Of a stretch of DNA of 64,000 nt, positions 35,701 to 42,299 are shown one piece after another. The notes below the pieces were generated by a model. It did not search any database and was not told the origin of the DNA. It saw nothing but the letters and a program-made list of their open reading frames with translations. Origin of the DNA: an uncultured Lachnospiraceae bacterium (lineage in GTDB: Bacteria; Bacillota; Clostridia; Lachnospirales; Lachnospiraceae). Numbering within the stretch: the stretch's first letter is position 1; every line of letters begins with the position of its first letter. The stretch lies in the NCBI GenBank assembly GCA_934317005.1, contig CAKREB010000005.1:1-64000 (forward strand), in the 5' to 3' direction. The position numbers and the translations under genes are program-made.

Positions 35701-35993
35701 TCCTTTCTATTGCTTATCTTTCACAGTATCTGCCGTGGGTATTTATTGGAAGAGTTGTATTTATTTATCACTATTTTCCAAGTGTACCGTTTGTTGTACT
35801 GATGATAGGATATTGTATGAAGGATATGGTTGCAAAGAATCCAAAGAGAAAGAATGCAATGTTTGTGTATGCAGCTTTGGCGGTTGTATTGTTTATTATG
35901 TTCTATCCGGTGCTGACAGGAACACCGGTCAGTGGAAATTATGTTAAGACGTACCTAAGATGGTATCAGTCATGGGTACTGGTAAGCCTGTGA
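32742..35993 (+). CDS. Double GT-C glycosyltransferase: GT87/39-like half fused to a PMT-type protein mannosyltransferase half
   Basis: A 1083-residue polytopic membrane protein. Residues 1-480 form one GT-C module, with an early acidic loop (YEVDMNCFLAWADMVF) and TDYPPGYMY. A basic linker (about 485-510) and a helix follow. Then comes a beta-rich, discoidin-like domain (about 540-640, VVLDFGKQVQIAKIWDFLGY), and a PMT-type GT39 module with FDEIYHARTAYE (about 667) and ENTHPPLGK (about 692). PMT enzymes use polyprenyl-phosphate sugars to O-mannosylate exported proteins; the first half may build or use another lipid-linked sugar. The gene starts 22 bases after the rhomboid-like gene. Confidence 0.85.
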   Translation: MQYIILIAVISGIVMYLAYQPLCGYVRAYQEKSAAGMTKREKKKFVSMPVMFEQSGKKELEKGKYVLIAVMAAGLIVRLIAAASYRGYEVDMNCFLAWADMVFDNGISGFYGLNAFTDYPPGYMYILYVIGAIRSIFGIAQASTLSIVLTKLPAILCDMGIAWLIYKIACNRIKETGAAILAGIYLITPAILLDSAIWGQVDSVFTLCIVLMCYLITEKKLIPSYFVFAIGILIKPQSLIFTPVLIFGIVDQIFIQSYQEDERSVFYKKFWTNLGCGILAILMIGLLMLPFGFQDAFAQYTDTISSYPYASVNAYNFWTMLGKNWAAQTDKLFGIPYQVWGSFSIIVTVLFVGIIHFKGKDVRSKYYFSAAMLLTGVFTLSVRMHERYIYPAIILLLLAYAARPRKKLFMAYIFMAMVAFCNMAYAMFFFDTENFDSADSFPIYVGMGMVAMLCYMVYLAVTEYAGYVSERDEAVKIQADVDQRRENTLKKKEKQVIRPSEKLSKMVKIDFICMAVITLVYAVVAFTNLGDKSAPTTDYSFAKQGEVVLDFGKQVQIAKIWDFLGYQNNPKYVVSYSDDPNQGWTDLYTETTPMDAGSVFCWNSNDAIMTTRYVRIASNGDGTQDSVIELVFTDSDGKMLLPENADDYKNLFDEQEYFTGRKTYKNGTYFDEIYHARTAYEMIHHLYCYENTHPPLGKIFIACGVLIFGMNPFGWRFMGTLFGVLMLPVFYVFAKKLFKETWLSVVTTILFAFDFMHYVQTRIATIDVFVTFFIILAYFFMYCYTRKSFYDTKLRDTFIPLGLCGIAMGFSWACKWTGIYASAGLCILFFATMLQRFREYKYAVKHIGRETEGISHQYIAENFYKKFFQTIGFCCIFFLVIPAVIYTLSYIPFSDGTDHGLIQRVIDNAQNMFNYHNSLKSTHPFSSKWYEWPVMKRPIYYYSGETASGLKEGISAFGNPLVWWAGIPAFCMVLYLALMKGSKKCRFLSIAYLSQYLPWVFIGRVVFIYHYFPSVPFVVLMIGYCMKDMVAKNPKRKNAMFVYAALAVVLFIMFYPVLTGTPVSGNYVKTYLRWYQSWVLVSL

Positions 35994-36019
35994 TAAAGAG
36001 AGTGTGAGGTTAAAAAGAG

Positions 36020-37459
36020 ATGAGTAGTAAAATTCGTGAATGTGTCAAGGACTTAGAAAAAAATCAAAATGTAGAGATACTGCTTCCAGAATATGTCAGC
36101 CAGTATATGGAGATTAGTGAAAGTTATGCCAAGATGAATCTGATGATGGAATACTATATGTTCTATGAAACAGTGACCGAGGGGATTAATCCGTATATTG
36201 ATTCGGCAAAGGAAACAGCCGATGCATTTCATGACATTGTGGCAGCGTTTTTTGAGAAAAAGCCTTCTGACAGCGGGAAGAAAGAGCTGGCTGAAAGCCT
36301 TTTGAAGCTTCGTCAGGAAGTGGTAGACCGTATGCAGGTGTTGACAGCATACGTGGATTGCTTTGTTATCTATGAGTATATTCTAAACAGAGTGCAGTAT
36401 CGTTTTGAGGATCAGGAGTTTTTGCCGGAGGACAGTGTTTTTGCACAGGAGTTAGTAAACTTTATCTTTTCCAGTCAGGATCAGGCAACGATCAGTGACA
36501 ATATCCGCTTTGCGTTAGGACAGCTGCCGATGCGTATGGCACGAAGCAGATATTTTGAACTGTTAAAAGACAGCATTTCTGTGTACAAAGGAAGCGATGT
36601 CAGCTCGCTGGAGGGATATTTATATATGTTCCGTACCAGTGCCATGCTGTACCATGATGATAATATGGAAAAATATTTTCAGGAGTTTGTGCCGGTTTTA
36701 GAAGAGTTGGCTTCTTTGGATTATGAAACGATTGATGAAAAAACATATCAGATTTATGCTGAAAAGATCCGTGTCAATGCATCTAAGTTAAATGATGTGT
36801 CTGATCTGTACATGCAGCTTGGAAAGCTGATCAATGATATGTATATTATCTGTGCAGCAGATGAGTATGTACAGAATCAGGATGAGATGAAGACAGCAGA
36901 AAATGTGATCCGGGGAATCAATGCACTTTTCCAGAACAGGGAATGTGATGTTTTTGAGCAGAGCGAGTCCCCGCTTACAACAGAAGAGGAAAAGCTATAC
37001 TGGATGGGAGAACAGTTTGTTGAGGTGGAAGGAAAGCAGGAAAGTCTGTATGACCGGTTAAACATGGCAGGAGCAGCTTTGGAAGAGATTGAAGAAAGTC
37101 AGAAAGAAGAGATTGCAAAGCTTAGTCTGAACGGGGCATTTAGAATTTTAAAGAAGATGTTTCTGATGACATCCAACAGTACCTTTGCGGATCTGTCAGA
37201 ACAGACACTGGAAGAAAAGGTATCTGCGCAGATGGCAGAAGAGGCGGCTGACAGGCTGATTGCAGAGTGTAAAGAGTTTTTCAAGGGAAAAAGCCGTATG
37301 CTTCGCCGCGCTGTGATGGCGAATACATTGGAAAAGATGCCGGTATTTTTCACTTCTGCGCAGGAAGTCGCAGACTATGTGATGAATGCTTTGACGCTTT
37401 GTGATGATGCAGCAGAAAAATATGCAGCAAAGCAGCTTTTGTCAGAGATCATGCATTGA
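36020..37459 (+). CDS. Uncharacterised helical protein
   Basis: A 479-residue soluble, acidic, mainly alpha-helical protein without signal peptide, transmembrane segment or motif that I recognise. It is rich in Glu, Met, Tyr and Leu, with heptad-like stretches (AKMNLMMEYYMFYETV; LSLNGAFRILKKMFLM). It lies 26 bases after the double glycosyltransferase gene and before the DUF2953/GerW sporulation pair, so a role in envelope or spore assembly is possible from context only. AAAAGAG lies upstream of the ATG. Confidence 0.75.
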   Translation: MSSKIRECVKDLEKNQNVEILLPEYVSQYMEISESYAKMNLMMEYYMFYETVTEGINPYIDSAKETADAFHDIVAAFFEKKPSDSGKKELAESLLKLRQEVVDRMQVLTAYVDCFVIYEYILNRVQYRFEDQEFLPEDSVFAQELVNFIFSSQDQATISDNIRFALGQLPMRMARSRYFELLKDSISVYKGSDVSSLEGYLYMFRTSAMLYHDDNMEKYFQEFVPVLEELASLDYETIDEKTYQIYAEKIRVNASKLNDVSDLYMQLGKLINDMYIICAADEYVQNQDEMKTAENVIRGINALFQNRECDVFEQSESPLTTEEEKLYWMGEQFVEVEGKQESLYDRLNMAGAALEEIEESQKEEIAKLSLNGAFRILKKMFLMTSNSTFADLSEQTLEEKVSAQMAEEAADRLIAECKEFFKGKSRMLRRAVMANTLEKMPVFFTSAQEVADYVMNALTLCDDAAEKYAAKQLLSEIMH

Positions 37460-37527
37460 TTGAAATGGAAAATGTTTGTGGCAGGAAGGGGGATGCATAG
37501 GTGTTTCGATGGAGTAAGGGAATTTAT

Positions 37528-37827
37528 ATGGACGACAAAGTCAGGGAAAATCCTAAAAAATACCGAAGACGTGTGGAACGGCGAAAGCCTGTGCCGGGAG
37601 CGTATTGTGTCACACTGCCTGCAAATGCTTCTAACTGTATGGATATTTATTATTCCGGCGAGTTCTGGTTTCAACATTATAGGAAACAGAATATTGAGAT
37701 CATTGGGCTTGCTGCAAGCAGAGAAGGGGTAGAACAAATCCTTGTGCAGATGACAACTGATATCATAAAAGAATATGGCAGGATGAATGCAGAGGTTGTT
37801 CGCAGATATTTTGCCATGACGGTGTAA
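37528..37827 (+). CDS. Small basic protein of unknown function
   Basis: About 99 residues (MDDKVRENPKKYRRRVERRK...). The basic N-terminus is followed by a compact alpha/beta-looking domain (YCVTLPANASNCMDIYYSGEFWF, QILVQMTTDIIKEYG). No family recognised. TAAGGG seven bases before the ATG at 37528 supports this start; the GTG at 37501 is an alternative that adds nine residues. It lies between the 479-residue unknown and the DUF2953 gene in the same direction, with short gaps, so all four probably share a transcript. Confidence 0.65.
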   Translation: MDDKVRENPKKYRRRVERRKPVPGAYCVTLPANASNCMDIYYSGEFWFQHYRKQNIEIIGLAASREGVEQILVQMTTDIIKEYGRMNAEVVRRYFAMTV

Positions 37828-37848
37828 GATGGGGAAAGGAGTGAGATT

Positions 37849-38874
37849 TTGGGGATACTTTTAGCAATCCTATCTGTGATCGGAACGATTTTTCTTTGGA
37901 TCTTGCGGATTGTATTTCTTATATTGTTGCTTGTGTTCCTTCTTTTGATCTGTCCGATCCGTTACCGGGTGCATACAGTGTTTGGTGAAAAGTGGTTGGT
38001 TGAGGGAAAGGTCAGTTACCTCTTGTCGGCATTTTCGGTAAAGAGTGTCTACTCCGACGGAAGTCTGCAAAGCAAAGTGCATCTGTTTGGAATGGATGTT
38101 TTCAGAATACTGGAGTGGTGGAAGAAAAAGAGGACGAAAAAGCGTTCTGGGAAAAAGATTAAAACGACAGATGCAGTAAAGAGAAAAGAGAAGACAGATT
38201 CTGCTACAGATAATCAAACAAAGTCAGAGCAGAGTGAAAAAGAGGCAGAGGATAAGCAGAAAGCATCCGACACTAAAAATGTATCGGAACAGCTAATCGC
38301 GACAGAAAAGCAGTCGGATGATAATGAGGAGCAGGTTGTAGAAAAGCATGATAATGGAAGTAGTCATGCTGCTACCAGAAGGAGAGTGCAGATATTACGA
38401 AAATGCCGGATGCTTCTGTTAAAAATGCAGGAAACCGTAAAGAAAGTGAAAAAGCTTTTTAAAACTCTTTTTGCATGGATAAAAAAGGCTAAGCGCAGGG
38501 TAGACTGGCTTGGGGATGTCAGGGCATTTTTGAAGCTTGGGAATACAAAGCGTATGGTTTGCATCTTCAAGGATAATGTGTTACATTTATGGAGAAAATT
38601 AAAACCAAAGGTGATAAAAGGCGAAGTGCTTTTTGGAACAGGCGATCCCTGTCAGACAGGACAGATTCTTGGAGTGGCAGCGATGGTGTATGCTGCATAC
38701 GGAAAAGGGGTCAGCGTGACACCGGATTTTGAAGAAAAACGCTTAGAAGGCAATTTACTGATAAAGGGACATATTAACATTTTGACACTACTTATCATTG
38801 CGATACGCATTCTTACCAGTAGTGAGTGGGATGAATTTCGTCATGATATGAGTCAGGTAAAGGAGGCAATGTAA
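37849..38874 (+). CDS. DUF2953-domain membrane protein (YtfI-like)
   Basis: A 341-residue protein starting at TTG (AAGGAG seven bases upstream) with two close hydrophobic helices at the N-terminus (about 3-38). A lysine/glutamate-rich disordered linker (about 100-170) follows, and a C-terminal DUF2953 region (KLGNTKRMVCIF, VLFGTGDPCQTGQILG, LEGNLLIKGHI). In Bacillus the DUF2953 gene ytfI lies directly before ytfJ/gerW; the same pairing is seen here with one base between the genes. Function unknown, linked to sporulation by its partner. Confidence 0.85.
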   Translation: MGILLAILSVIGTIFLWILRIVFLILLLVFLLLICPIRYRVHTVFGEKWLVEGKVSYLLSAFSVKSVYSDGSLQSKVHLFGMDVFRILEWWKKKRTKKRSGKKIKTTDAVKRKEKTDSATDNQTKSEQSEKEAEDKQKASDTKNVSEQLIATEKQSDDNEEQVVEKHDNGSSHAATRRRVQILRKCRMLLLKMQETVKKVKKLFKTLFAWIKKAKRRVDWLGDVRAFLKLGNTKRMVCIFKDNVLHLWRKLKPKVIKGEVLFGTGDPCQTGQILGVAAMVYAAYGKGVSVTPDFEEKRLEGNLLIKGHINILTLLIIAIRILTSSEWDEFRHDMSQVKEAM

Positions 38875-38875
38875 A

Positions 38876-39271
38876 ATGGGAGAGAACAATTTTAAAGGAA
38901 CGGTAGAATCTTTATTTAAGGGGATGGAAGGCTTTATTACCAGCAAGACAGTTGTGGGTGATGCGGTAAAGTTTGATGACGGCACGATTATTCTTCCCCT
39001 TGTTGATGTAAGCTTTGGCGTTGGTGCAGGTGCATTTTCTGAGCACAACAAGAAGGATAACGGAGCAGGAGCAATGGGTGGAAAGATCCAGCCAAGTGCT
39101 ATCCTTGTGATCAAAGACGGGGAAACAAAATTAGTAAATGTGAAGAATCAGGATGGACTGACAAAGGTGCTTGATATGGTGCCGGATCTGATCGACAAAT
39201 TTTCGGGAGATAAGAAAAATAAGAAGGCAGAGAGTGAGCAGGAAGATGTTTTTGATGACGGTGACAAATAA
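38876..39271 (+). CDS. ytfJ: GerW/YtfJ-family sporulation protein
   Basis: A 131-residue protein of the GerW/YtfJ family, made in the spore and in Bacillus needed for normal germination. The start NNFKGTVESLFKGMEGFI and the core TIILPLVDVSFGVGAGAF are characteristic. The acidic lysine-rich tail is variable. Immediately downstream of DUF2953, as in other spore formers, it supports the view that the host sporulates. Confidence 0.93.
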   Translation: MGENNFKGTVESLFKGMEGFITSKTVVGDAVKFDDGTIILPLVDVSFGVGAGAFSEHNKKDNGAGAMGGKIQPSAILVIKDGETKLVNVKNQDGLTKVLDMVPDLIDKFSGDKKNKKAESEQEDVFDDGDK

Positions 39272-39295
39272 AAATCAAAAAAATAAAAATTTTTC

Positions 39296-39324
39296 TTGCA
39301 TTCTTGTCTGAAATTTGATATTAT
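39296..39324 (+). promoter_or_regulatory. Promoter of rpmB
   Basis: TTGCAT (39296-39301), 17 bases, TATTAT (39319-39324). A CTGATT/AATCAG hairpin follows in the leader about 20-45 bases downstream. Confidence 0.65.
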
Positions 39325-39402
39325 GTTCATGTTGTGCTAATGAAACTGATTCAAGTTAAGATAAATCAGACCATCAGTTAATGAATGAAGGAGGTGCTTA
39401 CG

Positions 39403-39588
39403 ATGGCAAAATGTGCAGTTTGTGGAAAGAGCGTTCACTTTGGTAATAAGGTGAGTCATTCACATAGAAGAAGCAATAAAATGTGGAAGCCAAATATCAA
39501 ATCTGTAAAGGTTAAGGTAAATGGTGGTACAAAGAAAATGCCAGTATGTACAGGATGTTTGCGTTCTGGAGCAGTAGAGCGTGCGTAG
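39403..39588 (+). CDS. rpmB: 50S ribosomal protein L28
   Basis: A 61-residue L28 with the zinc-binding form: CAVCGK at the N-terminus and CTGC near the end, so it is the C+ paralogue that needs Zn2+. HSHRRSNKMWKPNIKS is the conserved RNA-binding core. AAGGAGG lies eight bases before the ATG. Single gene with its own promoter and terminator. Confidence 0.98.
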   Translation: MAKCAVCGKSVHFGNKVSHSHRRSNKMWKPNIKSVKVKVNGGTKKMPVCTGCLRSGAVERA

Positions 39589-39608
39589 GCGCTTACATGG
39601 TGATATAC

Positions 39609-39637
39609 AGAGATCGGGTTTTCCGGTCTCTTTTTTT
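39609..39637 (+). terminator. Terminator of rpmB
   Basis: AGAGATCGG pairs with CCGGTCTCT around a GTTTT loop (one G-T pair) and runs into seven Ts. Confidence 0.93.
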
Positions 39638-39672
39638 GATTGATAGGAAAGGGCGCCTAAAGATACTTTCGA

Positions 39673-39810
39673 TTAACTGCAAAAAAGATTATATCCCAGG
39701 ATCAGGCAGGTAAGGATAATGAGCAGTTCAAGAAAGCTGTTGGTCATAAAGAACATGATGGTCATTCCGATTGCCATCCAAAATAAAATAAAACCGATCA
39801 TTCGTTTCAT
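39673..39810 (-). CDS. 45-residue membrane peptide
   Basis: Minus-strand frame from ATG (39808-39810) to TAA (39673-39675), preceded by GAGG six bases upstream. The product, beginning MKRMIGFILFWMAIGMTIMF, has two hydrophobic helices separated by FMTNSFLELL. I have the impression of similar small proteins in related Lachnospiraceae but cannot name a family. It lies opposite in direction to rpmB and divergent from asp23. Confidence 0.7.
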   Translation of the reverse strand: MKRMIGFILFWMAIGMTIMFFMTNSFLELLIILTCLILGYNLFCS

Positions 39811-39928
39811 GATAATCCTCATTTCTGAGCGACCTTGTTACGAAGCGGCGAAGAGAAATTCGTGCAGGTAATCTCACTTCTGCCATCAAAGCCATTAGCT
39901 TTCGCTCAGAAGCAAATAGCTCCTCTGA

Positions 39929-39957
39929 TTGCTGTTTTGGAAAAGATATGTTATACT
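39929..39957 (+). promoter_or_regulatory. Possible promoter upstream of the Asp23 gene
   Basis: TTGCTG (39929-39934), 17 bases, TATACT (39952-39957). It is about 140 bases before the asp23 start. The rest of the gap shows nothing recognisable. Confidence 0.45.
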
Positions 39958-40095
39958 ACCTATAAAGTGTGCTATGTTTTGCTTTTTTTGAACAGACACA
40001 GATTTATTAGTAGTGAATACTACTATCATATGATACAGGGAAATAGAAATTGATTAATATTTAAAATAATTTATGATCAGATTGGAGGAAGGCAT

Positions 40096-40458
40096 ATGAA
40101 GGGGAAAATGAATACAGATATGGGAGAGATCAGCATCGATCGTGACGTGCTGGCAAAGTATGCCGGCATGGCAACAACAGACTGTATAGGTATTGTAGGT
40201 ATGGCATCTGTTAATATGAAGGATGGTGTTGCCAAACTATTAAAGAAGGAAAGTGCGGCACGTGGAGTCAATGTTTATGTAAATGAGAATTGCATCAAGG
40301 TAGAGCTTCATGTAATCGTAGCCTATGGAGTAAGCATCCGTGCAGTTGCACAGAATGTAATAGAAAGTGTTCGCTATAAGGTAGAAGAGTACACCGGTCT
40401 GAAGGTAGAAAAGATTAACGTGATCGTAGAGGGTGTGCGTATTGTTGATGAAGAGTAA
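40096..40458 (+). CDS. Asp23/Gls24-family envelope stress protein (YloU-like)
   Basis: A 120-residue Asp23/Gls24 protein. The family signature is seen in GEISIDRDVLAKYAGMATTDCIGIVGMAS and the closing VEKINVIVEGVRIVDE. These small cytosolic or membrane-associated proteins are linked to envelope stress and, in the YloU form, always precede the DAK-type kinase gene yloV. Here that gene follows after 29 bases. TGGAGGA lies upstream of the ATG. Confidence 0.95.
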   Translation: MKGKMNTDMGEISIDRDVLAKYAGMATTDCIGIVGMASVNMKDGVAKLLKKESAARGVNVYVNENCIKVELHVIVAYGVSIRAVAQNVIESVRYKVEEYTGLKVEKINVIVEGVRIVDEE

Positions 40459-40487
40459 AAGATACCCGTTGATAGGAGGAACAAAAA

Positions 40488-42140
40488 GTGAGTATTGAAA
40501 AGATAGATGCAGGCATGATTCAGAAAATGTTTTTAGCAGGTGCAAAGGCACTGGAAGCTAAAAAGGAATATATCAATGAATTGAATGTGTTTCCTGTTCC
40601 GGATGGAGATACCGGTACAAACATGACGATGACGATCATGTCGGCAGCAAAGGAAGTCAGCCTTTTGGAAAATCCAACGATGCAGGAATTATCTAAGGCG
40701 ATTTCAAGTGGTTCTCTGCGTGGTGCGAGAGGAAATTCCGGTGTAATTCTTTCCCAGATATTCCGTGGTTTTGTGAAATCTGTAAAGGGCAGTGAAGAGT
40801 TAGATGTTACGATATTAGGAAATGCTGTATGCCATGCAGCAGAAACAGCGTATAAGGCAGTGATGAAGCCGAAAGAGGGAACTATCCTTACGGTGGCAAA
40901 TGCCGGTGCACAGCGTGCAAAAGAGATTCTGATGGAAGGTCAGATGACAGATTTAGCTAAAGTTTGTGATGATATTGCACAGTGCATGGAAGAGGCATTG
41001 CTGCAGACACCGGAGTTACTTCCGGTATTAAAGCAGGCAGGCGTTGTAGATTCCGGTGGAGAAGGTCTGATGACATTTATCCGTGGGGCACTTGATGCAT
41101 TAAATGGAAGAACGGCAGACTTTACGATTAAAGTAGGCGGTAACTCCACAGTTATCAAAGCAAGCACAGCCGGTGAGGCGGATATCAAATATGGTTATTG
41201 TACAGAATTTATCATTATGCTGGAGCGCAATGCCAATGTGGTAGAAGCACAGTTAAAAGAATATCTGCAAAAAATTGGCGATTGTGTTGTCGTTGTGGCA
41301 GATGATGATATCGTAAAGGTACATGTGCATACAAATGATCCGGGTCTTGCCATTCAGAAAGGTCTTTCATATGGTTCACTGACCAGCATGAAGATTGATA
41401 ATATGCGTGAAGAACACAATGAAAAAGTAATCCGTGATATGGAAAAGACGCAGGCACAGGAAGAAACGACTATGCCACATAAAGAAGTCGGCTTTATTGC
41501 AGTTTCTTCCGGTGAGGGACTTTCTGATGTGTTTAAGGATCTTGGAGTTGACTATCTGATCGAAGGTGGACAGACGATGAATCCAAGTACAGAGGATATG
41601 CTGGATGCCATTGCAAAGGTCAATGCTGATACGATCTTTATTCTTCCAAATAATGGAAATATCATTCTTGCAGCAAATCAGGCGAAGGAACTGACAGAGG
41701 ATAAAGAGATCATAGTGATTCCATCTAAGAATATCCCGCAGGGAATTGCAGCGATGATCAACTTTGTAGCCGGTAAGAGTAATGAAGAAAACCAAAAGCA
41801 GATGGAAGAGGAAATGCTTTTGATCAAGTCCGGTCAGGTAACATATGCAGTTCGTGATACAAATATGGACGGAAAAGAAATCAAGCAGGGAAATTTCATG
41901 GGACTGACAGATAAGACGATCGTGTCCGTAGCAGAGTCTGTAGTGGATGCAGCAAAGGAACTGGTTGAGTCGATGTTAGATGAAGATTCTGAGCTGATCA
42001 CATTATATTACGGTGCAGATATTACAGAAGAGGAAGCAGAAGCACTGGCAGATCAGATTTTGAAGGAACATGAGGAACTGGATGTAGAAGTACAGTTTGG
42101 TGGTCAGCCAATCTATTCTTATTTCATTTCGGTGGAATAG
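40488..42140 (+). CDS. DAK2-domain fatty acid kinase catalytic subunit (FakA/YloV-like)
   Basis: A 550-residue protein starting at GTG (AGGAGGAA upstream). The N-terminal DAK2/DhaL ATP-binding domain (about 1-200) shows NVFPVPDGDTGTNM with the Mg-binding aspartates and LRGARGNSGVILSQ. A middle domain and the C-terminal DegV-related DAK1-like domain follow (VSSGEGLSDVFKDLG, LPNNGNIILAANQA). FakA with a FakB partner phosphorylates exogenous fatty acids for phospholipid synthesis. The Asp23-FakA-recG order is conserved in Firmicutes. FakB is not in the window. Confidence 0.93.
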   Translation: MSIEKIDAGMIQKMFLAGAKALEAKKEYINELNVFPVPDGDTGTNMTMTIMSAAKEVSLLENPTMQELSKAISSGSLRGARGNSGVILSQIFRGFVKSVKGSEELDVTILGNAVCHAAETAYKAVMKPKEGTILTVANAGAQRAKEILMEGQMTDLAKVCDDIAQCMEEALLQTPELLPVLKQAGVVDSGGEGLMTFIRGALDALNGRTADFTIKVGGNSTVIKASTAGEADIKYGYCTEFIIMLERNANVVEAQLKEYLQKIGDCVVVVADDDIVKVHVHTNDPGLAIQKGLSYGSLTSMKIDNMREEHNEKVIRDMEKTQAQEETTMPHKEVGFIAVSSGEGLSDVFKDLGVDYLIEGGQTMNPSTEDMLDAIAKVNADTIFILPNNGNIILAANQAKELTEDKEIIVIPSKNIPQGIAAMINFVAGKSNEENQKQMEEEMLLIKSGQVTYAVRDTNMDGKEIKQGNFMGLTDKTIVSVAESVVDAAKELVESMLDEDSELITLYYGADITEEEAEALADQILKEHEELDVEVQFGGQPIYSYFISVE

Positions 42141-42158
42141 TAAGAAAAATTCTTGCAG

Positions 42159-42280
42159 GGGTAACGTACTGACGTTACCCTTTTTTGTGGAATGGGAAAT
42201 TGCTCGTACAGTAGTGGGACGCTAGCAAGAATTTCGAAGAAATTCTTGCTAGGGCACCAGCGCTGGCGGCGCCCTTTTTT
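42159..42280 (+). repeat. Compound hairpin element, copy 2 (terminator of fakA, leader of recG)
   Basis: GGGTAACGT/ACGTTACCC with six Ts (42159-42186) terminates fakA. A spacer GGGAAATTGCTCGTACAGTA follows, then CTAGCAAGAATTTC/GAAATTCTTGCTAG (14 perfect pairs, loop GAA, 42222-42252), then GGGCACCAGC...GGCGCCC with six Ts (42252-42280). Module order and spacer match the copies at 4659 and 60303, but the arm sequences differ and still pair. The last hairpin lies directly before the recG ribosome site. Confidence 0.75.
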
Positions 42281-42299
42281 GCGGAATAGGAGTTTGATT

